Source of the DNA: Candidatus Zhuqueibacterota bacterium
Lineage (GTDB): Bacteria > Zhuqueibacterota > Zhuqueibacteria > Oceanimicrobiales > Oceanimicrobiaceae
DNA length: 33,189 bases
Direction of reading: 5' to 3'
Assembly: GCA_029262055.1 (NCBI GenBank)
Contig: JAJDAD010000075.1
Coordinates: 1-33,189 of the forward strand
In this document: positions 16,207 to 24,962 of the stretch, piece after piece
Position numbering within the stretch: the stretch's first letter is position 1
Layout: each line of letters opens with the position of its first letter
Notes under the pieces: model-generated
What the model was told of the DNA's origin: nothing
Database searches by the model: none
The model's input: only the letters and a program-made list of their open reading frames with translations
Translations under genes and position numbers: made by a program

Positions 16207-16794
16207 CTATTTCTTTTTCATCAAGAATTTGAGCTGGGTTTGCAGCTTTAGACGACCTCTGTTAACTCTTGATTTCACCGTGCCGATTGGAACTTTGATG
16301 ATCTTACTAATCTCCTCGTACGAGAGTTCCTGCACATCTCTCAAAATTATCACTTCTCTGAACCTGGGCGATAAGTTGTTGATCTCCCGGTGAATTATCT
16401 CCTCCTGGATCAAGCCGTCGACCTTGTTTTCCGGATTGTAGACTTCGTCCGAGATTTCATAGTCCCGGTCTTCAAATCCCATTTCACTGACGGAAAACAA
16501 CTTGCGTCGTTTTCGGCGCCGCAGTTCCGTGCGGGAAAGGTTGCCGGCGATTGTGTAAATCCAGGTTGAGAATTTGGCAATACGTTTGTAGGCCTTGCGC
16601 TTACGGTAGACCCTGAGAAACGTCTCCTGGACGATATCTTCCGCCTCTTCCTGGTTGCCCACAAATCGGTAGACGAAATTCAATAACTGCTCTTTGTACC
16701 GTTTGACGATCAAGTCAAAGGCATAAAGATCGCCGTTCTGAAAACGTTCGATCAGGTCTTCGTCGGAGGGCCGTTTGTCGGTTGCTTTTGACAT
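16207..16794 (-). CDS. ECF-family RNA polymerase sigma factor
   Basis: A 195-residue sigma70-family protein with region 2 (about 10-80: DEDLIERFQNGDLYAFDLIV, NQEEAEDIVQETFLRVYR, FSTWIYTIAGN) and region 4 (about 132-185: LSPRFREVIILRDVQELSY, then ISKIIKVPIGTVKSRVNRGR). There is a charged linker and no region 1 or 3, as in the ECF (RpoE/SigW-like) group. It is followed by the anti-sigma-like and HtrA-like genes, so it probably directs an envelope-stress regulon. It lies 29 bases after holA. Confidence 0.94.
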   Translation of the reverse strand: MSKATDKRPSDEDLIERFQNGDLYAFDLIVKRYKEQLLNFVYRFVGNQEEAEDIVQETFLRVYRKRKAYKRIAKFSTWIYTIAGNLSRTELRRRKRRKLFSVSEMGFEDRDYEISDEVYNPENKVDGLIQEEIIHREINNLSPRFREVIILRDVQELSYEEISKIIKVPIGTVKSRVNRGRLKLQTQLKFLMKKK

Positions 16795-16823
16795 TTGGAG
16801 TCGCGGTCCGCGTTAGGGATAAT

Positions 16824-17816
16824 TTAACGGAGAATGCGTAGCAGCATTGTTTGTAGTGCGATCCTGGGCGTTTGACGACTGGTCTTTAACGTCAGGTCCG
16901 TGGTCAACAGGCAGTCAAAGATGTTACTGAACTCTTCAAAGGAGTACTTCGCCGCCATCTCTTTGGTCTTGCTGACAAAGAATGATGGAATGCCTGTCAT
17001 TTTTGCCAGGTCACTTTGACTCTTGCCGCTGGCCACACCACCTTTGATCTTTAACAAGTTGCCGTAATGCCGCGCTACCATTGCCAGGATGGACGTCGAA
17101 GACTCACCGCTGGCCAGCATCTTGTTCAGGATCAGCAACGATTTGCTGATATCCTTGTTGCCGATGGCGTCATTCAGGTTAAAAACACTGTACGTTCGTG
17201 ACAGGCCGACCACCTGTTGAACGTCCTCTTCTTCGATTTTACGACTATCATGCAATAGATTGAGAGAAATCTTTTCCAGTTCATTGGTTAGCGCGCGCAG
17301 ATTATTCCCGACATGGGAATGAAGCAACAAAGTTGCACTGTAGGAAATTTCCTGTCCCTGGCTTTTGACGTAATCTTTGATCCAGCCCGCGACCTGGTTG
17401 TCATAGAGTTGTTTGAATTCCACGACGCAACAACCGGCCTTTATTTTGGCAATTCCTTTGGCCCTGCCGGCGAGTTCGGGAGACACCAGAACCAGCATGG
17501 TCGTTGCAGATGGGTGCTGGAGGTGCCTGGTAAGGGCCTTTATGCCGCTGGCTGTGAGCTTCTCAACATCTTTTAGGACCACCAGGCGCTTTTCAGACAT
17601 CATGGGGTACGCGTTTGCCGCTTCGATGACACGGCCGATATCTGTTTGGCCGGCGTAGAACAGGTCATAGTTGAATTCTCTGGTCGCCGGCTCTACGACG
17701 CGCTTCGTGAGATCTTTCAGACAGTCGTCCAGCAGATATTCTTCAGGTCCACAGAGAAAGTAGACTTTCTCGAGTTGGTTCTTCTTGAGATGCTGTTTAA
17801 ACTCGCGGTACTGCAC
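16824..17816 (-). CDS. holA: DNA polymerase III subunit delta
   Basis: A 330-residue clamp-loader delta subunit. It opens with YREFKQHLKKNQLEKVYFLCGPEEYLLDD, the usual HolA start with a degenerate nucleotide-binding loop. NAYPMMSEKRLVVLKDVEKL and the C-terminal SDLAKMTGIPSFFVSKTKE are also typical. Delta opens the beta sliding clamp during loading. The start is GTG at 17816, sharing one base with the TAG stop of the small gene upstream (TAGTG), so its translation is probably coupled to the transporter operon. Confidence 0.93.
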   Translation of the reverse strand: MQYREFKQHLKKNQLEKVYFLCGPEEYLLDDCLKDLTKRVVEPATREFNYDLFYAGQTDIGRVIEAANAYPMMSEKRLVVLKDVEKLTASGIKALTRHLQHPSATTMLVLVSPELAGRAKGIAKIKAGCCVVEFKQLYDNQVAGWIKDYVKSQGQEISYSATLLLHSHVGNNLRALTNELEKISLNLLHDSRKIEEEDVQQVVGLSRTYSVFNLNDAIGNKDISKSLLILNKMLASGESSTSILAMVARHYGNLLKIKGGVASGKSQSDLAKMTGIPSFFVSKTKEMAAKYSFEEFSNIFDCLLTTDLTLKTSRQTPRIALQTMLLRILR

Positions 17817-17923
17817 TATTTTTTACCTGACTCTTTGCGGATCACCGTCCTGAGGGCCAGGATGAATCCGCCCCAGATTAGACCTAAAATAAGGACCATC
17901 ACGATTGTGGCAGATGTGGTCAT
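17816..17923 (-). CDS. MetS-like small subunit of an NSS/SNF transporter
   Basis: A 35-codon gene. The product begins MTTSATIVMVLILGLIWGG and ends with a basic tail after a single membrane span (residues 6-25). The ATG at 17923 has an excellent GGGAGG site. It directly follows the sodium-dependent transporter gene (52-base gap), as do the small MetS subunits of bacterial methionine/alanine NSS transporters, and shares their short hydrophobic segment ending in IWGG. It overlaps the holA GTG by one base. Confidence 0.82.
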   Translation of the reverse strand: MTTSATIVMVLILGLIWGGFILALRTVIRKESGKK

Positions 17924-17975
17924 TTTGTTCTCCTCCCTTGTTGGGACTGGAACTGTACACTGTCGCTATTGCAAT

Positions 17976-19448
17976 TCATTCGGCTGTGGAACCGACGGTC
18001 CTGGCATACAACCAGTTGTTTGTCAACCGGAAAACGACGATGGCCAGGAGCCACTGAAAGATACACGTGCCCAGGCTGAAGGTCCTGAACGGGTCCCACC
18101 AGCCCTCAGGGTCATAAGAGGTCACAGCCTGCCAACTCCACCACGAAATCAAGACGACGAACTCGATGGGGATGATAAATGAGACAATTACATTGAACCA
18201 TTTTCCGGCCGCCAAGTCATTGCCCTCTGCATTGATGAGAGTTGTCCGCATGCGGTCGACGCCGTATTTGATGGCCGCGAAGGTGAAGAACATACCGCTT
18301 ATGATCAACCCCAATCCCCAGACCCAGTCCTGGTTGCCAAAAAACTTCAGGCTCAGCGCGGAAGGTAAACCGAGCAACAGGGAGAAGCAGGCAACGAAGA
18401 TGAGCGCCCGGTGCCGGTCCAGTCCGGCATCCATGAAAATTCTCGTGGAGAGTTCGAGCATGGCGATCAGGGAAGACAAGGCGGCGGTGGTCAGAGCAAG
18501 GAAGAAGATCACCACAAAGAATTGCCCGAAAGGCATGTTCTTAAAGAGCAGAGGAATCCAGACAAAAGCCATCCCCGTTGAAGCCGGACCGGAATCTGAA
18601 AGTACGGCGACCGGCTCCTGGCCCAACGCCGGCGCCAGCGCGAAAACCGCCGGGAACAACACCAGGCCGGCAAGCAAAGATGCGCTGTTGTTCCCCAGAC
18701 CGGCAACGAATGAGTTCAGGACAACATCTTCCTTTTGCTTCATGTAGACCGCGTAAGTCAGGATCAGGCCCCAACCTGCCCCGGTAGACCACGCTGACTG
18801 CGACAGCGCCTCCAGCCAGGTTTTGTGATCCAACAACAGAGCAAGATTTGGTTCAAAAAAGTAGTTTAAGCCTTGCAGTGCTCCCGGCAAAGTCAGGGCC
18901 CTGCCGGCTGCAAATACCAGGAGAAAGAACAGGAGCGGGATCAAAATCTTATTCGCTTTTTCAATTCCGGAAACAACGCCGCGGTAGATGACGAACGAAC
19001 CGAGGACAACTGAAAAAAAGTGAAAGACAACCGGCTGGTAACCGGTTGTGAACGAATCCCAAAACATGCTGGTGTCGACGGTGTTGAGCCCGCCGGTAGA
19101 CGCCGCCAGAAAGTACTTCAGACACCAGCCCATGACCACCGAGTAGTAGAACATAATGGCCATGGTGCAGAAGCCAACGAATGCGCCCATCCAGGTGTAT
19201 TTCTTGCCCAGAAATTTAGCAAAAGCACCGACTGTGCCATAGCGGGTTTCTTTGCCGATGGAGAATTCGATCATGAGAAGGGGGATGGACCAGAGGAAAA
19301 GAAAGATCACCCAGGGGATAATGAAAGCGCCGCCACCGTTTTGAGCGGCAACACGCGGAAACCGCCAAATGTTTCCGGTCCCAACCGCCATGCCAAGAGC
19401 TGCGAGGATCAGAGCCCAGCGGGAACTAAAGACTTCAGTTTGCCTCAT
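17976..19448 (-). CDS. Sodium-dependent SNF/NSS-family transporter
   Basis: A 490-residue multispanning protein of the neurotransmitter:sodium symporter (LeuT-like) family. The N-terminal sodium/substrate-site helix reads GMAVGTGNIWRFPRVAAQNGGGAF with the adjacent MIEFSIGK. About 12 membrane spans can be counted. The substrate is probably an amino acid; the MetS-like partner downstream points to methionine or alanine, but this is inferred. The ATG has GGGAG about six bases upstream. Confidence 0.93.
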   Translation of the reverse strand: MRQTEVFSSRWALILAALGMAVGTGNIWRFPRVAAQNGGGAFIIPWVIFLFLWSIPLLMIEFSIGKETRYGTVGAFAKFLGKKYTWMGAFVGFCTMAIMFYYSVVMGWCLKYFLAASTGGLNTVDTSMFWDSFTTGYQPVVFHFFSVVLGSFVIYRGVVSGIEKANKILIPLLFFLLVFAAGRALTLPGALQGLNYFFEPNLALLLDHKTWLEALSQSAWSTGAGWGLILTYAVYMKQKEDVVLNSFVAGLGNNSASLLAGLVLFPAVFALAPALGQEPVAVLSDSGPASTGMAFVWIPLLFKNMPFGQFFVVIFFLALTTAALSSLIAMLELSTRIFMDAGLDRHRALIFVACFSLLLGLPSALSLKFFGNQDWVWGLGLIISGMFFTFAAIKYGVDRMRTTLINAEGNDLAAGKWFNVIVSFIIPIEFVVLISWWSWQAVTSYDPEGWWDPFRTFSLGTCIFQWLLAIVVFRLTNNWLYARTVGSTAE

Positions 19449-19523
19449 TTCTCTCCCTCGTTTTCGTGCCCCCGCTCAATCTATGCGGGTAGCCCCAAGA
19501 TGGCTGCATGAAGGACTTTTATA

Positions 19524-20345
19524 TTAGCGCAACCATGCAATTGCGAGTCCTATTATACCGACAGTGAAACAGTAATAAGCAAAGCGATCGAAGCGACCTT
19601 GCTGCACGATGCCCACAAGCCATTTGATCGCCCACAAGCCCGACAGATAGGCCGCCAGGCTGCCGACGGCGTAGTGGAACAGCTCCATCGATTCCGGCGG
19701 GTTGGAGACGATCTCCAGCGATTTCATGAGCGTGACACCGAGAATCAGGGGAATTGCCAACAAAAATGAAAATCGTGCCGCTTCCTTCCGGCCGATTCCG
19801 AGCAGCAGGCCTGCGGTGATCGTGGTGCCGGAACGGGAAACACCCGGGAAAAGCGCCGCGACCTGGGCAAAACCAATAACGACCGCCTTGAATGTGTCCA
19901 GTTTAAACGTACTGTCCTGGACCTTTCTGGTTGTGCTCAGAACGACTCCTGTGAAAATGAGCGCCCCGCATACAAACGTCGGGCTGGAGAACGCGCTTTC
20001 GAATAGATCTTGCAGAAGCAATCCAAACATGCCTGCCGGAATGGTGGCTATGATGATAAATAAAAAGAAGCGTACGCCGTCAATCTCGCTTTCTTGTTCA
20101 TGGCCCTTTGCTTCGTCTCTGCGAACGAATCTGAACAGGTCACGGACGATCTGGGCCAGATCTTTTCGGTAGAGGGTAATGACCGCCAGCAATGTTCCGA
20201 AGTGTAAGAATATTTCAAATGCAATTCCATCTAGCTCTAACCCCAGCAGGAATTCAGCGAGGACCAGGTGTCCGGAGCTGCTGACGGGCAGAAACTCGGT
20301 TAAGCCCTGAACAACGCCAAGCAGGACAGCCTGTATGAGTGTCAA
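19524..20345 (-). CDS. uppP: Undecaprenyl-diphosphatase
   Basis: A 273-residue integral membrane enzyme (BacA/UppP family) that dephosphorylates undecaprenyl pyrophosphate to recycle the lipid carrier for peptidoglycan and other surface polymers. Signature segments are QGLTEFLPVSSSGHLVL (13-29) and FPGVSRSGTTITAG (166-179), both at the membrane face of the active site. The start is TTG at 20345, with AAGGAA six bases upstream. An ATG would truncate the first helix. Confidence 0.96.
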   Translation of the reverse strand: MTLIQAVLLGVVQGLTEFLPVSSSGHLVLAEFLLGLELDGIAFEIFLHFGTLLAVITLYRKDLAQIVRDLFRFVRRDEAKGHEQESEIDGVRFFLFIIIATIPAGMFGLLLQDLFESAFSSPTFVCGALIFTGVVLSTTRKVQDSTFKLDTFKAVVIGFAQVAALFPGVSRSGTTITAGLLLGIGRKEAARFSFLLAIPLILGVTLMKSLEIVSNPPESMELFHYAVGSLAAYLSGLWAIKWLVGIVQQGRFDRFAYYCFTVGIIGLAIAWLR

Positions 20346-20461
20346 ATAATTCCTTCCATAGAGTGAAGCCGCTGTTGTGAAATCAAATCAGGCTAAATAT
20401 ATACCATTCCCCCACGATTTTCAAGCGAAAATGGCGGCCCTGCCAAAGCAGGACGCACAAA

Positions 20462-20575
20462 AAAGCCTACCCTGAACGCCTGGCTGTCAAATCCTTGCGA
20501 AAAGCAGACGGTGGCCAGAACAGTCTCGCCAGCATCGCCAATCTCAGGTTGCAGAGCAGACATCGGGTAGGCTTT
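20462..20575 (-). terminator. Long-range hairpin with terminator-like end after the outer-membrane gene
   Basis: AAAGCCTACCC (20462-20472) is the exact complement of GGGTAGGCTTT (20565-20575). On the minus strand the closing arm ends in TTTTTT, as in an intrinsic terminator, but the loop is about 92 bases and itself contains short complementary segments. It lies 50 bases past the 20628 stop codon. It may be a terminator built on a structured 3' UTR or a small RNA. No gene is seen in the gap 20346-20627. Confidence 0.45.
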
Positions 20576-20627
20576 CAGCAGTTGGCCGATCCGGCAGTCC
20601 CGGGAATTCGGCTCGGGCGAACAAACG

Positions 20628-21116
20628 TCAGTTGCCGATTATATATGTTATTCCAGCAGTTATCTTGAAAACGGTTTGGTTATTGAAGACAAACCGAGCC
20701 TCGCCCGTTGCAACCCACTGTTCCGACACTGGTACATCGATGCCACCCAGTAGATTGAGGCCGACATCATTGTCCCCCGGGCTGTTGAGCAGAATCCCCA
20801 CACCGCCACCTGCAAAAAACTCGATATTCGAATCACTGGGGGGTGGAAAATAGTAGCGTACGTCGCCATTCAGCGCGATTTGATCGAACCCTCTCTTGCT
20901 CCAGATTTCTATGCTGGGATACAGGACGAGGTGTTCGACGAACTCACCGAGGTTTGCGTGCCCGCCAAAGCTGACAGTGCCATCGAACCCTTCCGGTTTA
21001 ACATAGCCAAGCCTGCCACCGACACCTTTGAACCGCAAGTCTCCCGCCCACAGCGTGGAAAGGGAAAAGGTGAAGACAACAAGAACAGCGATGCCCACAG
21101 ACAACGTATGCTTCAT
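20628..21116 (-). CDS. Small outer-membrane beta-barrel-type protein
   Basis: A 162-residue protein with a clean signal peptide (MKHTLSVGIAVLVVF..., cleavage near LWAG). It is followed by alternating hydrophobic/polar strands and glycine-rich turns (RLGYVKPEGFDGTVSFGGHANLG, FFAGGGVGILLN, ITAGITYIIGN) and ends in a hydrophobic strand. This looks like an eight-strand OmpW/OmpX-type barrel. No specific function can be assigned. The ATG has AAGGAGG upstream. It lies 59 bases after the TPR/BP_6 gene. Confidence 0.75.
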   Translation of the reverse strand: MKHTLSVGIAVLVVFTFSLSTLWAGDLRFKGVGGRLGYVKPEGFDGTVSFGGHANLGEFVEHLVLYPSIEIWSKRGFDQIALNGDVRYYFPPPSDSNIEFFAGGGVGILLNSPGDNDVGLNLLGGIDVPVSEQWVATGEARFVFNNQTVFKITAGITYIIGN

Positions 21117-21175
21117 TTACATCCTCCTTAGGTAGTCTCTACTCGGTTCGAGGTGGCGTGCCTGCCACGATTTTC

Positions 21176-22999
21176 TCAGCCTTCATGCTTGACAATCGTA
21201 CCATTTATGAATTGCAGGATATTGACTTCGCGATTTACCCGATTGTTACCCTGAAAAGAGATGGTGCCTTTTTTACCACGGTAGTCGCGTAGTTGTTTTA
21301 ACCTGTCGCTGACTTCACGGCCTGTGCCGGCGCCCGCGTTGATGGCATCGCTAATTATCTGGTAGGCATCGAAACCGAATACTTCCCAGCGCTCCGGGGT
21401 CCGCTTGGCGCTCAATCGGAAAGCCGTGCGGAAACGGCGAAACTGCGGGCTATCATCGCCCGGGAAATAATCGCTGACGAAGATCGCGCCGTTAATATAG
21501 CGTTGAATCTGTTTCTGGGTCAGCGTGTTCAGATCGTCCAGATATTCGCCACCAAGTATTTGTGTCTGAATATTGTGCAGTGCGAGCTGGGGGGCGACAT
21601 ACTTCAGGTCCTCGGAATAGACGGGTATGAAAAACGCATCGATGGAGGTCACCGGAATATCTCGTTCTTCCAGGTCACGGCCGGCTTCCGTTGCTTCCTG
21701 GATCATGGCTTCAACATCTGTCGAGTCGTGCAGGAATGCGGACTCGCGCATGACCTTGAACTGCCGGCTAAGATCTTCGGGTGTGCCAAGGTACCACGAC
21801 TGGGCGATGATGCGTCCGCCCAGCTCATCTACCGTGGCGGAAAAGCTGTCGATCATCTGCCGCCCGTAATTGTCGCTCGGGGCCAGCGTGCCGAAGGTAT
21901 GTAAGCCCAGGACCCGGATCGCATATTCGGCGAGCGCGCGTCCCTTGCCTTCCAGATCGCTGTTGAGCTGATAGACCGTAGCGCCCACCGAAGCCACGCC
22001 GTTTTCGGTGGCTGTGGGGCCGACAACCGGGACGTTTTTATTGGCTGCCAAAGCTCCCACGGCGGCCGTTGTTGCGCTCTCCAGGTCTCCGATGATGGCT
22101 CCAACATGTTCCCGATTCAGCAATTCCCGCGTGCTTTGGATCGCTTTTATCATGCTGCCGCCGGAGTCTCGTACGACAAGCTGCACGGGTTGTCGCGCGC
22201 CGCTTTGGTCTGTCTCATGTGCAAAGCGGATGCCGCTTAGCACTCCCTTGCCTTCGTCGCTGAAGTAGCCCGACAGCGGTAAAACAACACCGACCTTGAA
22301 CGGGCGATTCCCGGCATCTTTGGCTTCGGCGATAAGCTCGTCCACACGCGACCTGTAGACACTGCCCGGGAATTTTCTCTTAAATCGGTTGAGAATGGCG
22401 CGGGCGTTTGCGGCTGATCCCTGCCCAAGTTCTCTTTGAGCCAGTTCGATTGTGACGATGGCTGAAGCAATGTCGTGATTTGTCTGGTTTAGCAGGGTGG
22501 TTAAATCGGACGTGGATAGACTTGACCGCATGATCTGGCCGGCCAGCCCGACACTCTTATTGAGCAATTTCTTCTCTGCGCTGTTTTCCAGGACCCAAAA
22601 CAAGTCGCTGACGGCAGCGCTATGATTGTTGAGGCGGTAGTTGGCGGCGGCCCGGGCATAATAGGCGTCGTCCAAATAATCGCTTTGCGGAAAGGTAGAA
22701 ATCAAACGCCTGAAATAGGGCAGTGCATCCTGGTAGTGTCTCAGCTTGTAGAGGCTTTTGCCCGTCATCAATAGGGTCGCAGTTGCACGATGATGCAGAA
22801 TTCGGGCGTTGGACAGATCTTCAAACCTCACAAAGGCGGCGCGATAATCCCGCGCGACGTATTTTGCCAGGGCGTCTCGAAAACCTGCTTCCTTATCAGG
22901 TACGTACTCAACTCTGCCCTGGGTTTGGGCTTGTGCAAGCTGTAAGATGGTAAGGATAAAAAGGGTAGAAAGGACTGTGACTCTGAAGGTTCGATTCAT
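21176..22999 (-). CDS. Exported TPR plus LivK-type periplasmic-binding protein
   Basis: A 607-residue protein. It has a signal peptide (cleavage near AQA-Q), then helical TPR-like repeats (about 60-130: YQDALPYFRRLISTFPQSDY and neighbours). A type 1 periplasmic-binding domain of the branched-chain amino-acid (BP_6) class covers about 235-605 (FKVGVVLPLSGYFSDEGKGV, VVRDSGGSMIKAI, GAIIGDLESATT, PVVGPTATENGV). No lipobox is seen. TPR-BP_6 fusions resemble LpoA-like penicillin-binding-protein activators, and no permease genes are adjacent, so a cell-wall or sensing role is as likely as transport. The gene follows glmS by 16 bases, so it probably shares its operon. Confidence 0.82.
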   Translation of the reverse strand: MNRTFRVTVLSTLFILTILQLAQAQTQGRVEYVPDKEAGFRDALAKYVARDYRAAFVRFEDLSNARILHHRATATLLMTGKSLYKLRHYQDALPYFRRLISTFPQSDYLDDAYYARAAANYRLNNHSAAVSDLFWVLENSAEKKLLNKSVGLAGQIMRSSLSTSDLTTLLNQTNHDIASAIVTIELAQRELGQGSAANARAILNRFKRKFPGSVYRSRVDELIAEAKDAGNRPFKVGVVLPLSGYFSDEGKGVLSGIRFAHETDQSGARQPVQLVVRDSGGSMIKAIQSTRELLNREHVGAIIGDLESATTAAVGALAANKNVPVVGPTATENGVASVGATVYQLNSDLEGKGRALAEYAIRVLGLHTFGTLAPSDNYGRQMIDSFSATVDELGGRIIAQSWYLGTPEDLSRQFKVMRESAFLHDSTDVEAMIQEATEAGRDLEERDIPVTSIDAFFIPVYSEDLKYVAPQLALHNIQTQILGGEYLDDLNTLTQKQIQRYINGAIFVSDYFPGDDSPQFRRFRTAFRLSAKRTPERWEVFGFDAYQIISDAINAGAGTGREVSDRLKQLRDYRGKKGTISFQGNNRVNREVNILQFINGTIVKHEG

Positions 23000-23015
23000 T
23001 TAAGAAGAAACTCCC

Positions 23016-24848
23016 CTATTCGACAGTTACACTTTTTGCCAGATTCCTTGGTTGGTCAACATCGCAACCACGTAGCACGGCTATGTCGTACGCCAGCAGC
23101 TGCAGCGGTATGATGGTCAGAATCGGCGTTAGAAATTCCAAAGTCCGCGGTACATAAATAACATGGTCCGCGCGTTGTTTTATTTCCTCATCTCCTTCGG
23201 TGGCGATGGCGATAATCCGGCCTCGCCTGGCCCGGACCTCTTCGATATTGCTCGTTACTTTTTCGTAGATCGAGTCCTTTGTGGCGATGCAGACTACGGG
23301 CATATTCTCATCGATCAGGGCGATGGGGCCGTGCTTCATCTCCGCTGCCGGATAACCTTCGGCGTGGATGTAGGAGATCTCTTTCAGTTTCAGTGCGCCT
23401 TCAAGGGCTACCGGAAAATTGTACCCGCGCCCAAGATAAAGAAAATTTTGACTCTCGCAATATTCTTCGGCAATTTTTTTTATCTCGGCGTGACCTTGCA
23501 GGATTTGGCGGACTTTTTCGGGCAGTGATTGCATTTCTCTGATGATCTCCGCACCTCTGGAAGCGCCCATGGTGCGCATGCGGGCCAGCAGCAGGCTGAG
23601 CAAGCTGAGGACCGTCACTTGCGAGGTAAACGCCTTGGTCGATGCAACCCCGATTTCCGGACCGGCGTGCAGGTAGATTCCGGCGTCACTGTCTCTGGCA
23701 ATGGTCGAGCCCACGACATTGCAGATTCCGAGGACCTTCGAGCCCTTACGTTTGGCCTCCCGCATGGCGGCCAGCGTGTCGGCTGTTTCGCCGGACTGGC
23801 TTATGACAAACATGACCGAACCACGGTCCAGCACCGGATCGCGGTAGCGAAACTCGGAGGCGTATTCCACTTCCACCGAGGTGCGGACCAACTCTTCCAG
23901 CATGTACTCGCCGATCAGGGCGGCGTGCCAACTCGTGCCGCAAGCTGAAAAAAGTATCCTCGGTGCGTACAGCAGCGAATCGATCTCGTGGCGAATACCG
24001 CCCAGGTGGACCGTACCTTCTTCCGCGATCAAGCGGCCACGCATGGCATCTTCGATGGTCTGTGGCTGCTCCATGATCTCTTTCAGCATGAAATGATCAT
24101 AGCCGCTTTTTTCAATCTTGTCCAGGTCAAAGGAAATCTTTTCAACCTTCTTGTTGACCTGTAAGTTGTCGATGGTTTTTATGGCCATGCCGCTTCTGTG
24201 CACAACTGCCACTTCGTTATCATCGAGGTAGGTGACGTTCTTCGTGTGGCTTATGATGGCGGAAACATCCGAAGCGATGACAAACTCGTCCTGTCCGACC
24301 CCGACAACCAACGGGCTGCCGCGCCGGGCGGCAACCAACGTATCCGGATCATCCCTGGAGATTACAATAATCCCAAAGGTGCCCTCCACCTGGCTCAACG
24401 CGGAGCGGACCGCTTCATCGAGAGAATGCTCATTCTGATAGAATTCCGAGATCAGGTTAACCAGCGCTTCTGTGTCGGTATCTGTCGAAAACACGTAGCC
24501 GCTTTCGCTTAAACGTGCGCGGATGGCCTGGTAGTTTTCGATGATGCCGTTGTGGATCAGCGCCAGTCGTCCGGAATTGTCGGTGTGCGGATGCGCATTG
24601 ACTTTGTTGGGGAGGCCATGCGTCGCCCAGCGTGTGTGCGCAATCCCGACATTGCCTGCGAGAGGCTGGTCGGCCAGGGTACTTTCGAGCTTGCTAAGCT
24701 TGCCCGGCTCTTTCGCTACCTTGACGGAGCCGTTGCTCAAGATTGCCACGCCGGCAGAGTCATAGCCGCGATACTCCAGTCTCTTCAAACCATCCATCAG
24801 GATGGGAGTAGCATTCTTTTTGCCGATGTACCCGACTATACCACACAT
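23016..24848 (-). CDS. glmS: Glutamine--fructose-6-phosphate aminotransferase (isomerizing)
   Basis: A 610-residue two-domain enzyme making glucosamine-6-phosphate for cell-wall precursors. It starts MCGIVGYIG, so Cys2 becomes the N-terminal nucleophile of the glutaminase domain (about 1-220, with HTRWATHG and HPH). Two SIS sugar-isomerase domains follow (SACGTSWHAALIGEYMLEEL, FVISQSGETADTL, EGALKLKEISYIHAEG) and the C-terminus is LAKSVTVE. The ATG has GGAG upstream. The leader does not show a glmS ribozyme. Confidence 0.98.
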   Translation of the reverse strand: MCGIVGYIGKKNATPILMDGLKRLEYRGYDSAGVAILSNGSVKVAKEPGKLSKLESTLADQPLAGNVGIAHTRWATHGLPNKVNAHPHTDNSGRLALIHNGIIENYQAIRARLSESGYVFSTDTDTEALVNLISEFYQNEHSLDEAVRSALSQVEGTFGIIVISRDDPDTLVAARRGSPLVVGVGQDEFVIASDVSAIISHTKNVTYLDDNEVAVVHRSGMAIKTIDNLQVNKKVEKISFDLDKIEKSGYDHFMLKEIMEQPQTIEDAMRGRLIAEEGTVHLGGIRHEIDSLLYAPRILFSACGTSWHAALIGEYMLEELVRTSVEVEYASEFRYRDPVLDRGSVMFVISQSGETADTLAAMREAKRKGSKVLGICNVVGSTIARDSDAGIYLHAGPEIGVASTKAFTSQVTVLSLLSLLLARMRTMGASRGAEIIREMQSLPEKVRQILQGHAEIKKIAEEYCESQNFLYLGRGYNFPVALEGALKLKEISYIHAEGYPAAEMKHGPIALIDENMPVVCIATKDSIYEKVTSNIEEVRARRGRIIAIATEGDEEIKQRADHVIYVPRTLEFLTPILTIIPLQLLAYDIAVLRGCDVDQPRNLAKSVTVE

Positions 24849-24962
24849 GTTTGTTTCTCCTTCAACGTAGTTAAGTCCTTTTAAATATTACGTCAAGGCC
24901 GACTCTTGAAGCCAGCAAAAGTACCAAGATCAACCTCAAAAATCAAGCAAAAACACAGCCGC

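Noticed and set aside
24849-24962. A possible glmS ribozyme upstream of glmS
   Set aside because: The gap is only 114 bases, AT-rich, and does not show the conserved ribozyme core or pairing.
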